Shown: positions 7,680-14,590 of the stretch, piece by piece | How positions within the stretch are numbered: the stretch's first letter is position 1 | Layout: the number at the start of each line of letters is the position of its first letter | Origin: Firmicutes bacterium CAG:555 | GTDB taxonomy: Bacteria; Bacillota; Clostridia; Oscillospirales; Oscillospiraceae | DNA length: 20,268 bases | Direction: 5' to 3' | NCBI GenBank assembly: GCA_000431075.1 | Contig: HF986900.1 | Coordinates: forward strand, 49,247 to 69,514 | Program-made: the position numbers and the translations under genes | The notes under the pieces: generated by a model | What the model was told of the DNA's origin: nothing | Database searches by the model: none | What the model saw: only the letters and a program-made list of their open reading frames with translations

Positions 7680-8804
7680 ATGAAGAAAACTATAAGTCTA
7701 ATAATTTGCATGGCGGTTTTAGCCTCCGTGCTCACGATAAACGCCTTTGCGGCGCCAAACGACATATCTGCCAAGGCTGCGATACTCTATTGTGCCGACA
7801 CAGGTGATACACTGTATGCTAAAAATGCTGATGAGCGCAGACTCATAGCAAGCGTCACGAAGATAATGACGGCCATCGTTGTTATCGAAAACTGCAACTT
7901 GGACGAGGTCGTAAAGCTAAAGCCTGAGTGGTGCGCAGTCGAGGGCTCAAGTATGTACCTTGATTACAAAAAAACCTACACCGTAAGGGAGCTTCTGACC
8001 GGCATGATGCTCGTTTCCGGCAATGACGCAGCAACGGCGCTTGCCTGCCACTTGTCCGGTGACGAGCGCAGTTTCTCTGCAAAAATGAACGAAAAGGCAA
8101 AGCAGCTTGACCTTGAAAACAGCTCGTTTCGCAATCCCCACGGCCTTGACGATGACGAGCACTACTCAACGGCAAGGGACTTGGCGAAGCTTGCTGCCTA
8201 CTGCATGGAAAACGAGGACTTTAAGCAGATAGTTTCAAGCTATTGTGCCAAGATAAAAGACCAAACCTATTATAACCACAACAGGCTGCTCGTCGAATAC
8301 GATGGCTGCATCGGTATAAAAACCGGCTACACCATTGCAGCAGGCAGAACGCTTGTTAGTTGCGCCGAAAGAAACGGCATGCGCCTTATCTGCGTCACGC
8401 TCAGTGCGCCCGATGATTGGAACAACCATAAGAAACTCCTTGACTATGGCTTTGATAACTATACACTAACGAGCTGCAATAAGGATAATTACAAGCTCGA
8501 CCTGCCGGTATCGTCTGCTGCCGAGGATAAAACCTCCGCAGTTCCCGAAAATGATATTCTGCTTCTCACGCATAAGGACGACAACGTTGATATGCGCCTT
8601 GAGGTGCCGAGAATTCTGTTTGCGGGCGGCATCAAGGGCGAAAGGGTCGGAAAGCTTAAGGTATTTGTAAACGGAGAGCTTGCGGCGGAGGAAAACTTGG
8701 TTTATACTGAAAATGTGCCGGTTGACAGCTCGGAGCATTTGACGGCGTGGGAGCAATTGCGCAGACTGCTCAACGAGGCCACAAAACCCTTGTATGTTTC
8801 GTAG
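7680..8804 (+). CDS. D-alanyl-D-alanine carboxypeptidase, DacF/PBP5-like (peptidase S11)
   Basis: Penicillin-binding low-molecular-weight carboxypeptidase that trims the terminal D-Ala from peptidoglycan stem peptides outside the membrane. Protein of 374 residues from ATG 7680. The N-terminal signal peptide MKKTISLIICMAVLASVL has a likely cleavage after AFA (about residue 24). Active-site motifs are all present: S58-V-T-K61 (SxxK), S113-G-N115 and K214-T-G216. A PBP5-type C-terminal beta domain follows (about 270-350), and the C-terminus (LTAWEQLRRLLNEA) could be a short amphipathic membrane helix. Its position beside ytfJ suggests the DacF subtype, but sequence alone does not separate DacF from DacA or DacB, so no symbol is given. 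A longer frame from 7641 would run through the hairpin and is rejected. Confidence 0.93.
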   Translation: MKKTISLIICMAVLASVLTINAFAAPNDISAKAAILYCADTGDTLYAKNADERRLIASVTKIMTAIVVIENCNLDEVVKLKPEWCAVEGSSMYLDYKKTYTVRELLTGMMLVSGNDAATALACHLSGDERSFSAKMNEKAKQLDLENSSFRNPHGLDDDEHYSTARDLAKLAAYCMENEDFKQIVSSYCAKIKDQTYYNHNRLLVEYDGCIGIKTGYTIAAGRTLVSCAERNGMRLICVTLSAPDDWNNHKKLLDYGFDNYTLTSCNKDNYKLDLPVSSAAEDKTSAVPENDILLLTHKDDNVDMRLEVPRILFAGGIKGERVGKLKVFVNGELAAEENLVYTENVPVDSSEHLTAWEQLRRLLNEATKPLYVS

Positions 8805-8811
8805 GAGCGCT

Positions 8812-9528
8812 ATGAAAGAGAGATTGCAGAAGATAATATCGGCAGCCGGTGTCGCATCACGCAGAGCTGCCGAGGAGTTTATAAAAAGCGGCAAGGTTAC
8901 CGTTAACGGTAAAACAGCTAAGTTAGGGGACAGTGCCGATATCGACACGGACATTATCTGCATTGACGGCCAAACTATCGGCCGTCGTGCGGATAACACC
9001 TACATAATGCTCAATAAGCCCCGTGGCTATGTGACGACGCTCAGCGACGAAAAGGGGAGACCCTGTATAACGGAGCTTATTAAAGATGTGGGCAAACGGG
9101 TGTACCCCGTCGGCAGGCTGGACATGTACTCAGAGGGGCTTCTAATTTTGACCGATGACGGAGACTTTGCAAACCGTCTCATGCACCCATCGCACGAGAT
9201 GACAAAGACATACCACGCATGGGTAAACGGAAAATGCAGCGTCGCTGCTCTTGACAGTCTGCGTTCTCCTTTTGACATCGACGGTTACAAAACCAAGCCG
9301 GCGGAAGTCGAGATATTATACTCCTGCAATGATTATACTCAGCTGTCGATAAGCATCCATGAAGGCAGAAACAGACAGATACGAAAAATGTGCGAGCAGA
9401 CGGGATTGAAGCTTACAAAGCTCAAGCGAGTAGCCGAGGGAAAGCTTGAGTTGGGCGCCCTCAAGCCCGGCAAGTGGAGAGTGCTCACTGAGCAGGAATT
9501 GCAAGTGCTATCCGAAGAAAACAGATAA
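8812..9528 (+). CDS. rluB: 23S rRNA pseudouridine synthase (RluB/RsuA family)
   Basis: Converts a uridine to pseudouridine in rRNA; RluB modifies the peptidyl-transferase-region uridine corresponding to E. coli U2605. The 238 residues comprise an N-terminal S4 RNA-binding domain (about 1-60: RLQKIISAAGVASRRAAEEFI, then GKVTVNG) and the catalytic domain. The latter has NKPRGYVTT, VGRLD with catalytic D104, and the family's EGRNRQIRKM near the C-terminus. ATG 8812 has AGGAG at 8803-8807 overlapping the upstream TAG stop; spacing is short (4 bases). ATG 8794, inside the previous gene, is less likely. Placement after scpB and a dac gene favours RluB over RsuA or RluF. It ends this operon; no U-tract terminator follows. 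Confidence 0.92.
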   Translation: MKERLQKIISAAGVASRRAAEEFIKSGKVTVNGKTAKLGDSADIDTDIICIDGQTIGRRADNTYIMLNKPRGYVTTLSDEKGRPCITELIKDVGKRVYPVGRLDMYSEGLLILTDDGDFANRLMHPSHEMTKTYHAWVNGKCSVAALDSLRSPFDIDGYKTKPAEVEILYSCNDYTQLSISIHEGRNRQIRKMCEQTGLKLTKLKRVAEGKLELGALKPGKWRVLTEQELQVLSEENR

Positions 9529-9546
9529 AATCAATACTAAAGCCGA

Positions 9547-9592
9547 TTTTTTGCCTCAAACAAGCTTAATTTTGCAAGTTTGGGGCAAAAAA
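9547..9592. repeat. Inverted repeat upstream of the RpiR-family gene (candidate operator)
   Basis: A 15-bp imperfect palindrome: TTTTTTGCCTCAAAC at 9547-9561 and GTTTGGGGCAAAAAA at 9578-9592, one mismatch (G-U in RNA), 16-base centre. The T-run lies on the 5' arm and the A-run on the 3' arm, so neither strand gives a stem followed by unpaired Us, which is against a terminator. It sits just upstream of the candidate rpiR promoter. A dimeric regulator site, perhaps for the RpiR protein itself, is the best guess. Confidence 0.5.
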
Positions 9593-9606
9593 ATTGCAAA
9601 AAGCTA

Positions 9607-9635
9607 TTGCAATTCAGTGAAAATAAAAGTAAACT
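9607..9635 (+). promoter_or_regulatory. Candidate sigma-A promoter for the rpiR-baiN-cmk-ispH/rpsA unit
   Basis: A -35-like TTGCAA (9607-9612), a 17-base spacer and a -10-like TAAACT (9630-9635; four of six consensus positions). It lies in the 138-base gap between rluB and the RpiR gene. Two further TTGCAA hexamers lie at 9572-9577 and 9594-9599. The -10 is weak, so activation or another start site is possible. Confidence 0.4.
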
Positions 9636-9666
9636 AAGTCCATGTTTTAATTGGAGATGATACTTG

Positions 9667-10530
9667 ATGGAAAAAGATCTTCTTGCTATTCTTTCCGAAG
9701 GAAGCCGTAAGTTTTCAAAGGGGCAGAGAATTATAGCAAAATATATATTGAATAACTATGATAAAGCCGCATTTATGACCGCAGGTCGTCTTGGCAAGAT
9801 AGTCGGCGTGAGCGAATCGACCGTTGTCCGTTTTGCCTCGGAGCTCGGTTATGACGGTTATCCGAGTATGCGTAAGGCTCTGCAAGAGATGATACGCAAC
9901 AGACTCACTTCCGTTCAACGAATTGAAGTCGCAAAAGACATGATAGACGATACGGATATCGTGAGATCTGTCATAAACAGCGACATTCAGAACCTCCAGG
10001 CAACGCTCGAGCTTTTAGAAGAAAAAAGCTTTAACGCCAGCATCGATGCCATAATCGAAGCTAAAAATATTTACATTGTCGGTATGCGCACTTCAACCTC
10101 GCTTGCAACGCTTTTGGGGCTGTACCTCAATCTACTGCGCAATAATGTCAATGTCATCCACGATGTCGGCGCAAGCGAAATTTACGAACAGATAATAAGA
10201 ATAGGCGCAGGTGACCTGTTTATAGGCATAAGCTTTCCTCGCTACTCCAGCCACACGGTGGATGCAATGCAGTTTGCAAAGAAAATGGGCGCAAAGTCCA
10301 TTGCAATAACAGACAGTGCAGCGTCGCCGTTTGAGGGCATTGCCGACCTCAGCCTGCACGCAAAGAGCGACATGGTATCGTTCCTCGACTCGCTTGTTGC
10401 GCCTATGAGCCTTATAAATGCGATAATCGTCGCAGTCGGCATTAGAAATAAAGAAAATGTCTCGCAGACCTTTGAGAGACTTGAACGAATTTGGCAGGAG
10501 CATGATGTCTATGAGCCGGCAGAGAGCTGA
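9667..10530 (+). CDS. MurR/RpiR family transcriptional regulator (HTH + SIS)
   Basis: DNA-binding regulator of 287 residues that senses a phosphosugar through a SIS domain. The N-terminal RpiR-type HTH (about 1-78) has the recognition segment VGVSESTVVRFASELGYDGYPS. The C-terminal SIS domain (about 115-250) begins IYIVGMRTSTSLATL and includes GDLFIGISFPRYSSHTVDA and AITDSAASPFEGIADL, the usual phosphosugar pocket segments. ATG 9667 is preceded by GGAG at 9653-9656 (10 bases); TTG 9664 would give one more residue with better spacing. The next gene starts inside its last codons. No sugar kinase, isomerase, transporter or amino-sugar gene is in the window, so its ligand and targets cannot be named. 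The upstream inverted repeat suggests autoregulation. Confidence 0.92.
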   Translation: MEKDLLAILSEGSRKFSKGQRIIAKYILNNYDKAAFMTAGRLGKIVGVSESTVVRFASELGYDGYPSMRKALQEMIRNRLTSVQRIEVAKDMIDDTDIVRSVINSDIQNLQATLELLEEKSFNASIDAIIEAKNIYIVGMRTSTSLATLLGLYLNLLRNNVNVIHDVGASEIYEQIIRIGAGDLFIGISFPRYSSHTVDAMQFAKKMGAKSIAITDSAASPFEGIADLSLHAKSDMVSFLDSLVAPMSLINAIIVAVGIRNKENVSQTFERLERIWQEHDVYEPAES

Positions 10531-11740
10531 TGTGGTCGTGATAGGCGGCGGCGCATCGGGAATGATGTGCAGTGCCGTTGCAGCCGAGCGGGGTCTTGAT
10601 GTCATCCTGCTTGAGCCGAATAAAATTCTCGGCCGCAAGCTGCGCATAACGGGCAAGGGTCGCTGTAATGTGACAAATAACTGCGATATCAAGGAGTTTT
10701 TGACGAATATCCCGGGTGACGGCAGGTTTTTGTATTCTGCGCTCAACAGACTTTCGCCCCATGACACGATGGAGCTTTTTGAAGGCCTTGGCCTTAAGCT
10801 CAAAACCGAGCGTGGAAACAGGGTCTTTCCCGTATCGGACAATGCAAACGATGTCGCCGGAACGCTCCAGCGCTATATGCACCGCAGTGGCGTAAGAATT
10901 GAGCGTTGCTCGGCAAAGCATATATTGACCGAGAACTCAGCTGTCGTCGGAGTTCAGACCGACGAGGGCGTTATCGACTGCCGAGCGACGGTCATATGCA
11001 CCGGCGGACTTTCGCACCCACTCACGGGCTCCAAGGGCGCAGGCTATAAAATGGCGCAGGAGCTTGGACACACAGTGACAGAGCGGCGCCCCTCGCTTGT
11101 CCCGCTTGAAAGCGACGATGAGTATTGCGCTCAGATGCAGGGATTTTCTCTAAGAAATGTGACGCTTTCGGCATTTGAGGACGGCAAGCTCATATATAAA
11201 GAGCTTGGCGAAATGCTGTTTACGCACTTTGGCGTGAGCGGACCGCTGGTTCTTTCGGCGAGCTCACATATGCGCAACTTCGGCAAAGCAAATTACACGC
11301 TTTCAATCGACCTGAAGCCTGCCTTGGACGAGAAAAAGCTTGACGCACGGCTCCTGCGTGATTTTGAAAAGTACGCAAACCGTGATTTTGCAAATTCCCT
11401 CGGCGATCTTGCTGGCAAGGCTATGATACCCGTGCTCATCGAGCTGTCGGGCATTCCGGCCGACACGAAGGTCAACTCCATCACCCGTGAGCAGCGTCAC
11501 GCTCTGCTAACGCTTTTCAAAAACTTCCCCGTGAGTATTTCCGGCCCCAGACCCATTGACGAGGCTATCGTCACCTCCGGCGGCGTTTGCACAAAGGAGA
11601 TAAATCCGAGGACGATGGAGTCAAAACTCATCAGCGGCCTTCATTTTGCAGGAGAGGTCATGGATCTTGACGCATACACGGGCGGCTTTAATCTTCAGAT
11701 CGCATGGTCAACGGCGTACACCGCCGCAAATTCACTCTGA
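10505..11740 (+). CDS. HI0933/BaiN-family NAD(P)/FAD-dependent oxidoreductase
   Basis: Flavoprotein of the HI0933 (YhiN/BaiN) family, about 411 residues. The N-terminal dinucleotide-binding fold is ADVVVIGGGASGMMCSA. The family signature GRKLRITGKGRCNVTN follows. The mid-protein CTGGLSHPLTGSKGAGYKMA and the C-terminal SGGVCTKEINP...GLHFAGEVMDLD...GFNLQIAWSTAY are all typical. BaiN of gut Clostridium was linked to bile-acid 7-dehydroxylation, but most family members have no known substrate, so that role should not be assumed. Start choice: AGGAG at 10496-10500 serves ATG 10505 (4 bases) or ATG 10511 (10 bases); ATG 10457 has no SD. It overlaps the RpiR gene by 26 bases, so the two are probably translationally coupled. 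Confidence 0.9.
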   Translation: MSMSRQRADVVVIGGGASGMMCSAVAAERGLDVILLEPNKILGRKLRITGKGRCNVTNNCDIKEFLTNIPGDGRFLYSALNRLSPHDTMELFEGLGLKLKTERGNRVFPVSDNANDVAGTLQRYMHRSGVRIERCSAKHILTENSAVVGVQTDEGVIDCRATVICTGGLSHPLTGSKGAGYKMAQELGHTVTERRPSLVPLESDDEYCAQMQGFSLRNVTLSAFEDGKLIYKELGEMLFTHFGVSGPLVLSASSHMRNFGKANYTLSIDLKPALDEKKLDARLLRDFEKYANRDFANSLGDLAGKAMIPVLIELSGIPADTKVNSITREQRHALLTLFKNFPVSISGPRPIDEAIVTSGGVCTKEINPRTMESKLISGLHFAGEVMDLDAYTGGFNLQIAWSTAYTAANSL

Positions 11741-11750
11741 GAGGTAAGAT

Positions 11751-12440
11751 ATGATTTCAATTGCAATCGACGGCCCCTCCGGCGCAGGTAAGAGCACTGT
11801 TGCAAAAAAATGCGCCGAACGCTTTGGCTTCAGATATGTCGACACCGGCGCAATTTACAGAACTATCGGCTTGGCTGCCTTTAATAGGGGTATCGACACC
11901 AAGGACAGCACTGCAGTCGTGGCAATCCTGCCGGAGCTCGACATTGACCTTATATACAACGATGACGGCGAGCAGCGCATGATATTAAACGGCAGCGATG
12001 TTTCCGTGGAAATACGCAGGCCGGAGATATCCATGTGCGCATCGAATGTCTCCGCCATTGCAGCAGTTCGGGATTACCTTACCGATATGCAGCGCAATAT
12101 GGCGAAAAGATATGATGTAATAATGGACGGCAGGGATATCGGCACGGTTATCTTGCCGAATGCCGATGTCAAGGTGTTTCTTACTGCAAGTGCCGAAGCC
12201 AGAGCAGACAGGCGATATAAGGAGCTTATTAAAAAGGGCAGCACTGTAAGCTATGACGAGGTCTTGAGCGACATGAAACTTCGTGACGAGCAGGACACCA
12301 AGCGTGCCGCCGCCCCACTGAAGGCTGCCGAGGACGCAGTATATCTTGACACAAGCAGCATGAGTTTTGAAGAAAGCGTCGATGCCGTTGCCAAACTCAT
12401 TGTTGAAAAAACGGGCAGACAGCCTATTGCGGAGCAATAA
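11751..12440 (+). CDS. cmk: Cytidylate kinase
   Basis: Phosphorylates CMP and dCMP to the diphosphates in pyrimidine nucleotide recycling. 229 residues, close to the family norm of about 220-230. P-loop GPSGAGKST from residue 8, then GFRYVDTGAIYRTIGLAA, the CMP-binding region with RRPEISMCASNVSAIAAVRDYL, and MDGRDIGTVILPNADVKVFLTASAEARADRRYKE containing the lid and arginine residues. ATG 11751 has GAGAGGT just upstream. ispH starts two bases after the stop. In many Clostridia plsC lies between cmk and ispH; it is absent here. Confidence 0.96.
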   Translation: MISIAIDGPSGAGKSTVAKKCAERFGFRYVDTGAIYRTIGLAAFNRGIDTKDSTAVVAILPELDIDLIYNDDGEQRMILNGSDVSVEIRRPEISMCASNVSAIAAVRDYLTDMQRNMAKRYDVIMDGRDIGTVILPNADVKVFLTASAEARADRRYKELIKKGSTVSYDEVLSDMKLRDEQDTKRAAAPLKAAEDAVYLDTSSMSFEESVDAVAKLIVEKTGRQPIAEQ

Positions 12441-12442
12441 AA

Positions 12443-14506
12443 ATGGAGAAGGTCATAGTTGCAAAAAGCGCAGGCTTTTGCTTTGGCGTGAGCAGGTCTG
12501 TCGATATGGCGGAGGAGCTTCTGCGTGACGGCAATGCCTATTGCCTCGGCCAACTTATCCATAACGACGATGTCGTAAAAGTTTTGGCGGCAAAAGGTCT
12601 TAGCGTAATAAACAGTCCCGATGAGCTTCCTGACGGAGAAAGAGTCGTGATCCGCTCACACGGCGTTGCAAAAAGCGTGTACGACGCATTGGAACGCAAG
12701 CATGCGGTCATCATAGATGCTACCTGTCCCAAGGTCAAGAAGATACATGAGATAGTGTCAAAGGCAAGCGGGGACGGCCGTTTTGTCGTCATCATCGGTA
12801 TGCACCATCACCCTGAGGTCGAGGCCGTATGCGGCTGGTGCGGCGAGCATACCGTGTGCGAAAACGAGAGCGAGCTTAGTTCGTATTTCGCTGAGCGGCC
12901 GGATTTATCGGCAAAAGCGATAACCATGGTTATTCAAACGACGCAAACTCGTACTAATTTTATAGAATGTGCGAATTTCTTAAAAAAAAGATGTACAAAT
13001 GTAGAAATCTTTGATACAATATGTGGCGCAACATCCATGCGTCAGAAAGAGGCCGCAAAATTGTCGGCTGAATGTGATGCAATGGTCGTGATAGGCGGCA
13101 GGCACAGTGCCAACAGCGTCCATCTTGCCGAAATATGTCGGCAGGAATGTGACAATGTCCAGTTTGTCAACAATGCGGAAGAGGTTGATATGGACAGGCT
13201 CAAAAATGCCCGTACCGTCGGCGTCACGGCAGGCGCATCCGCTCCTGCATGGATAATTAAGGAGGTAAGTAACAAGATGAGCGAAGAAATCAAAATTGAT
13301 GCGGCCGCAGCGGAGGAGAAGGAGATGTCCTTCGACGAAATGCTGGAGGAATCCATCAAAACTATATATAATGGAGATAAGGTAACCGGCGTTGTCGTTG
13401 CTATTACCGGCACTGAGATCAGTGTCGATATCGGCACCAAGTACTCGGGATTCATTCCTACTACCGAGTTTACCGACGACGGTATTAAGGTCGAAGATGC
13501 TGTCAAGGTCGGCGACGAGATCGAAGCAGTCGTTGTCCGCGTCAACGATGTTGAAGGCACCGTTATGCTTTCCAAGAAGCGCCTTGACGCAGCTAAGAGC
13601 TGGGCAGCGGTCGAGAGCGCAGTTGAGGACGGCACCATTCTTGAGGGTGTTGTCACCGAAGAGAACAAGGGCGGCATCGTTGTCAATGTCAAGGGCGTAA
13701 GAGTTTTCGTTCCCGCATCTCAGTCGGGCCTGCCCAAGGACGCAGAGATGAGCCAGCTTCTCAAGCAGAAGGTTCGTGTTAAGATCACCGAGGTCAACCG
13801 TGGCCGTAAGCGCGTTGTCGGCTCTATCCGTGCCGTTGCACAGAAGGAGCGTCGTGGTGCCGTTGCACAGAAGGGGCGTCGTGAGCGTGCAGAGGCTATC
13901 TGGAACGAGATCGAGATCGGTAAGAAGTACCATGGTGTCGTCAAGTCCCTGACCAGCTACGGTGCATTTGTCGATATCGGCGGCATCGACGGTATGGTCC
14001 ACATCTCCGAGATGAGCTGGAACCGCATCAAGAACCCCGCAGAGGTGTTCTCCGTCGGCGATGAGGTCGATGTTTATGTCATCAACTTCGATAAGGAAAA
14101 GCGCAAGATTTCCCTTGGCTACAAGGATCCTGCCGAGAACCCCTGGGCAAAATTTACCGCCGCATATGAGGTCGGTTCCACTGCCGAGGTCAAGATAGTC
14201 AAGCTCATGACCTTCGGTGCATTTGCCGAAGTTCTCCCCGGCGTTGATGGTCTTATCCACATTTCCCAGATAGCAAACCGCCGCATCGGCAAGCCCGAGG
14301 AAGTTCTTTCTGTCGGCGATGTCGTCGAGGCAAAAATCACCGCTATCGACAATGAGAACCACAAGATTTCCCTGTCTATCCGTGCTCTTTCCGAGCCCGC
14401 TCCCGCAGCTGAGCCCGTTGAGGAGGAGCCCGAGTCCGGTGAGGACGCTCTGGTTTACGAGGTCTCCACGACCGGCGAAGCCACCGGCAATGTCGTCGAG
14501 GACTGA
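12443..14506 (+). CDS. ispH-rpsA: Bifunctional IspH (HMBPP reductase) / 30S ribosomal protein S1 fusion
   Basis: A 687-residue fusion of the last MEP-pathway enzyme with an S1-type RNA-binding protein. IspH (about 1-278) makes IPP and DMAPP from HMBPP with an iron-sulfur cluster. Its three cluster cysteines are C13 (AGFCFGV), C95 (DATCPKV) and C194 (DTICGATSMRQ), with H40, H73 and the HHPEV segment. From M279 an acidic linker leads to four S1 (OB-fold) repeats at about 310-380, 393-462, 492-562 and 577-650, the last two with the strongest GAFVDIGGIDGMVHIS-type motif. The C-terminus is acidic. This fusion is known from many Clostridia. The SD is GGAG before ATG 12443. An extended internal SD precedes codon 279, so free S1 (409 residues) may also be made. 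The S1 half uses codons typical of highly expressed genes. Confidence 0.95.
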   Translation: MEKVIVAKSAGFCFGVSRSVDMAEELLRDGNAYCLGQLIHNDDVVKVLAAKGLSVINSPDELPDGERVVIRSHGVAKSVYDALERKHAVIIDATCPKVKKIHEIVSKASGDGRFVVIIGMHHHPEVEAVCGWCGEHTVCENESELSSYFAERPDLSAKAITMVIQTTQTRTNFIECANFLKKRCTNVEIFDTICGATSMRQKEAAKLSAECDAMVVIGGRHSANSVHLAEICRQECDNVQFVNNAEEVDMDRLKNARTVGVTAGASAPAWIIKEVSNKMSEEIKIDAAAAEEKEMSFDEMLEESIKTIYNGDKVTGVVVAITGTEISVDIGTKYSGFIPTTEFTDDGIKVEDAVKVGDEIEAVVVRVNDVEGTVMLSKKRLDAAKSWAAVESAVEDGTILEGVVTEENKGGIVVNVKGVRVFVPASQSGLPKDAEMSQLLKQKVRVKITEVNRGRKRVVGSIRAVAQKERRGAVAQKGRRERAEAIWNEIEIGKKYHGVVKSLTSYGAFVDIGGIDGMVHISEMSWNRIKNPAEVFSVGDEVDVYVINFDKEKRKISLGYKDPAENPWAKFTAAYEVGSTAEVKIVKLMTFGAFAEVLPGVDGLIHISQIANRRIGKPEEVLSVGDVVEAKITAIDNENHKISLSIRALSEPAPAAEPVEEEPESGEDALVYEVSTTGEATGNVVED
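12992..13020 (+). promoter_or_regulatory. Candidate internal promoter inside ispH
   Basis: TGTACA (12992-12997), a 17-base spacer and TACAAT (13015-13020; five of six -10 positions) within a conspicuously AT-rich patch at about 12940-13025. It is about 255 bases upstream of the internal S1 start at 13277. The -10 overlaps codons for the conserved DTIC motif, so the match may be accidental. Confidence 0.3.
13259..13279 (+). promoter_or_regulatory. rpsA: Internal ribosome binding site and ATG for free S1
   Basis: AAGGAGGT at 13259-13266 is an extended SD complementary to the 16S rRNA tail. It precedes an in-frame ATG at 13277-13279 (codon 279) with 10-11 bases between, slightly long but workable. 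It lies exactly at the IspH/S1 boundary. The next residues, MSEEIKID, look like a natural S1 N-terminus. Confidence 0.65.
13830..13883 (+). repeat. 27-bp in-frame tandem duplication in the S1 region
   Basis: Two head-to-tail 27-base units (13830-13856 and 13857-13883), identical except for one base (A at 13848, G at 13875). They encode RAVAQKERR and GAVAQKGRR at residues 463-480, at the end of the second S1 repeat before the helix leading to the third. The near-identity suggests a recent slippage or duplication that adds nine residues. Confidence 0.9.
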
Positions 14507-14525
14507 TAATTTTTAACTATAAGTA

Positions 14526-14557
14526 ATTGCCTGCTGACCTGTCAGCGGGCAATTTTT
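14526..14557 (+). terminator. Rho-independent terminator after ispH-rpsA
   Basis: A 12-bp stem (14526-14537 with 14542-14553, one G-U pair), a CCTG loop and an immediate run of Ts (five in a row, counting the last base of the stem). It lies 19 bases after the rpsA stop. This is a strong end for the rpiR-to-rpsA unit. Confidence 0.9.
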
Positions 14558-14590
14558 ATTGGCATTTCAGCTTTTTTTGAATTTGAATGC

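Noticed and set aside
7641..7680. Longer start (TTG 7641) for the carboxypeptidase
   Set aside because: The extension would precede a good signal peptide and would translate through the SD and hairpin. ATG 7680 fits the signal peptide.
9547..9592. Hairpin after rluB as a Rho-independent terminator
   Set aside because: Its T-run is in the 5' arm and pairs with the A-run in the 3' arm, so no unpaired U-tract follows the stem on either strand. It is treated as an operator-like repeat instead.
9446..9637. 63-codon plus-strand open frame overlapping the end of rluB
   Set aside because: Out of frame with rluB, no SD, low-complexity AT-rich tail, and it runs through the inverted repeat.
12980..14362. 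Long open frame (460 codons) on the minus strand across ispH-rpsA
   Set aside because: It is antisense to a gene with clear catalytic and S1 motifs, shows no recognisable domain, and arises from the biased codon use of the highly expressed S1 region.
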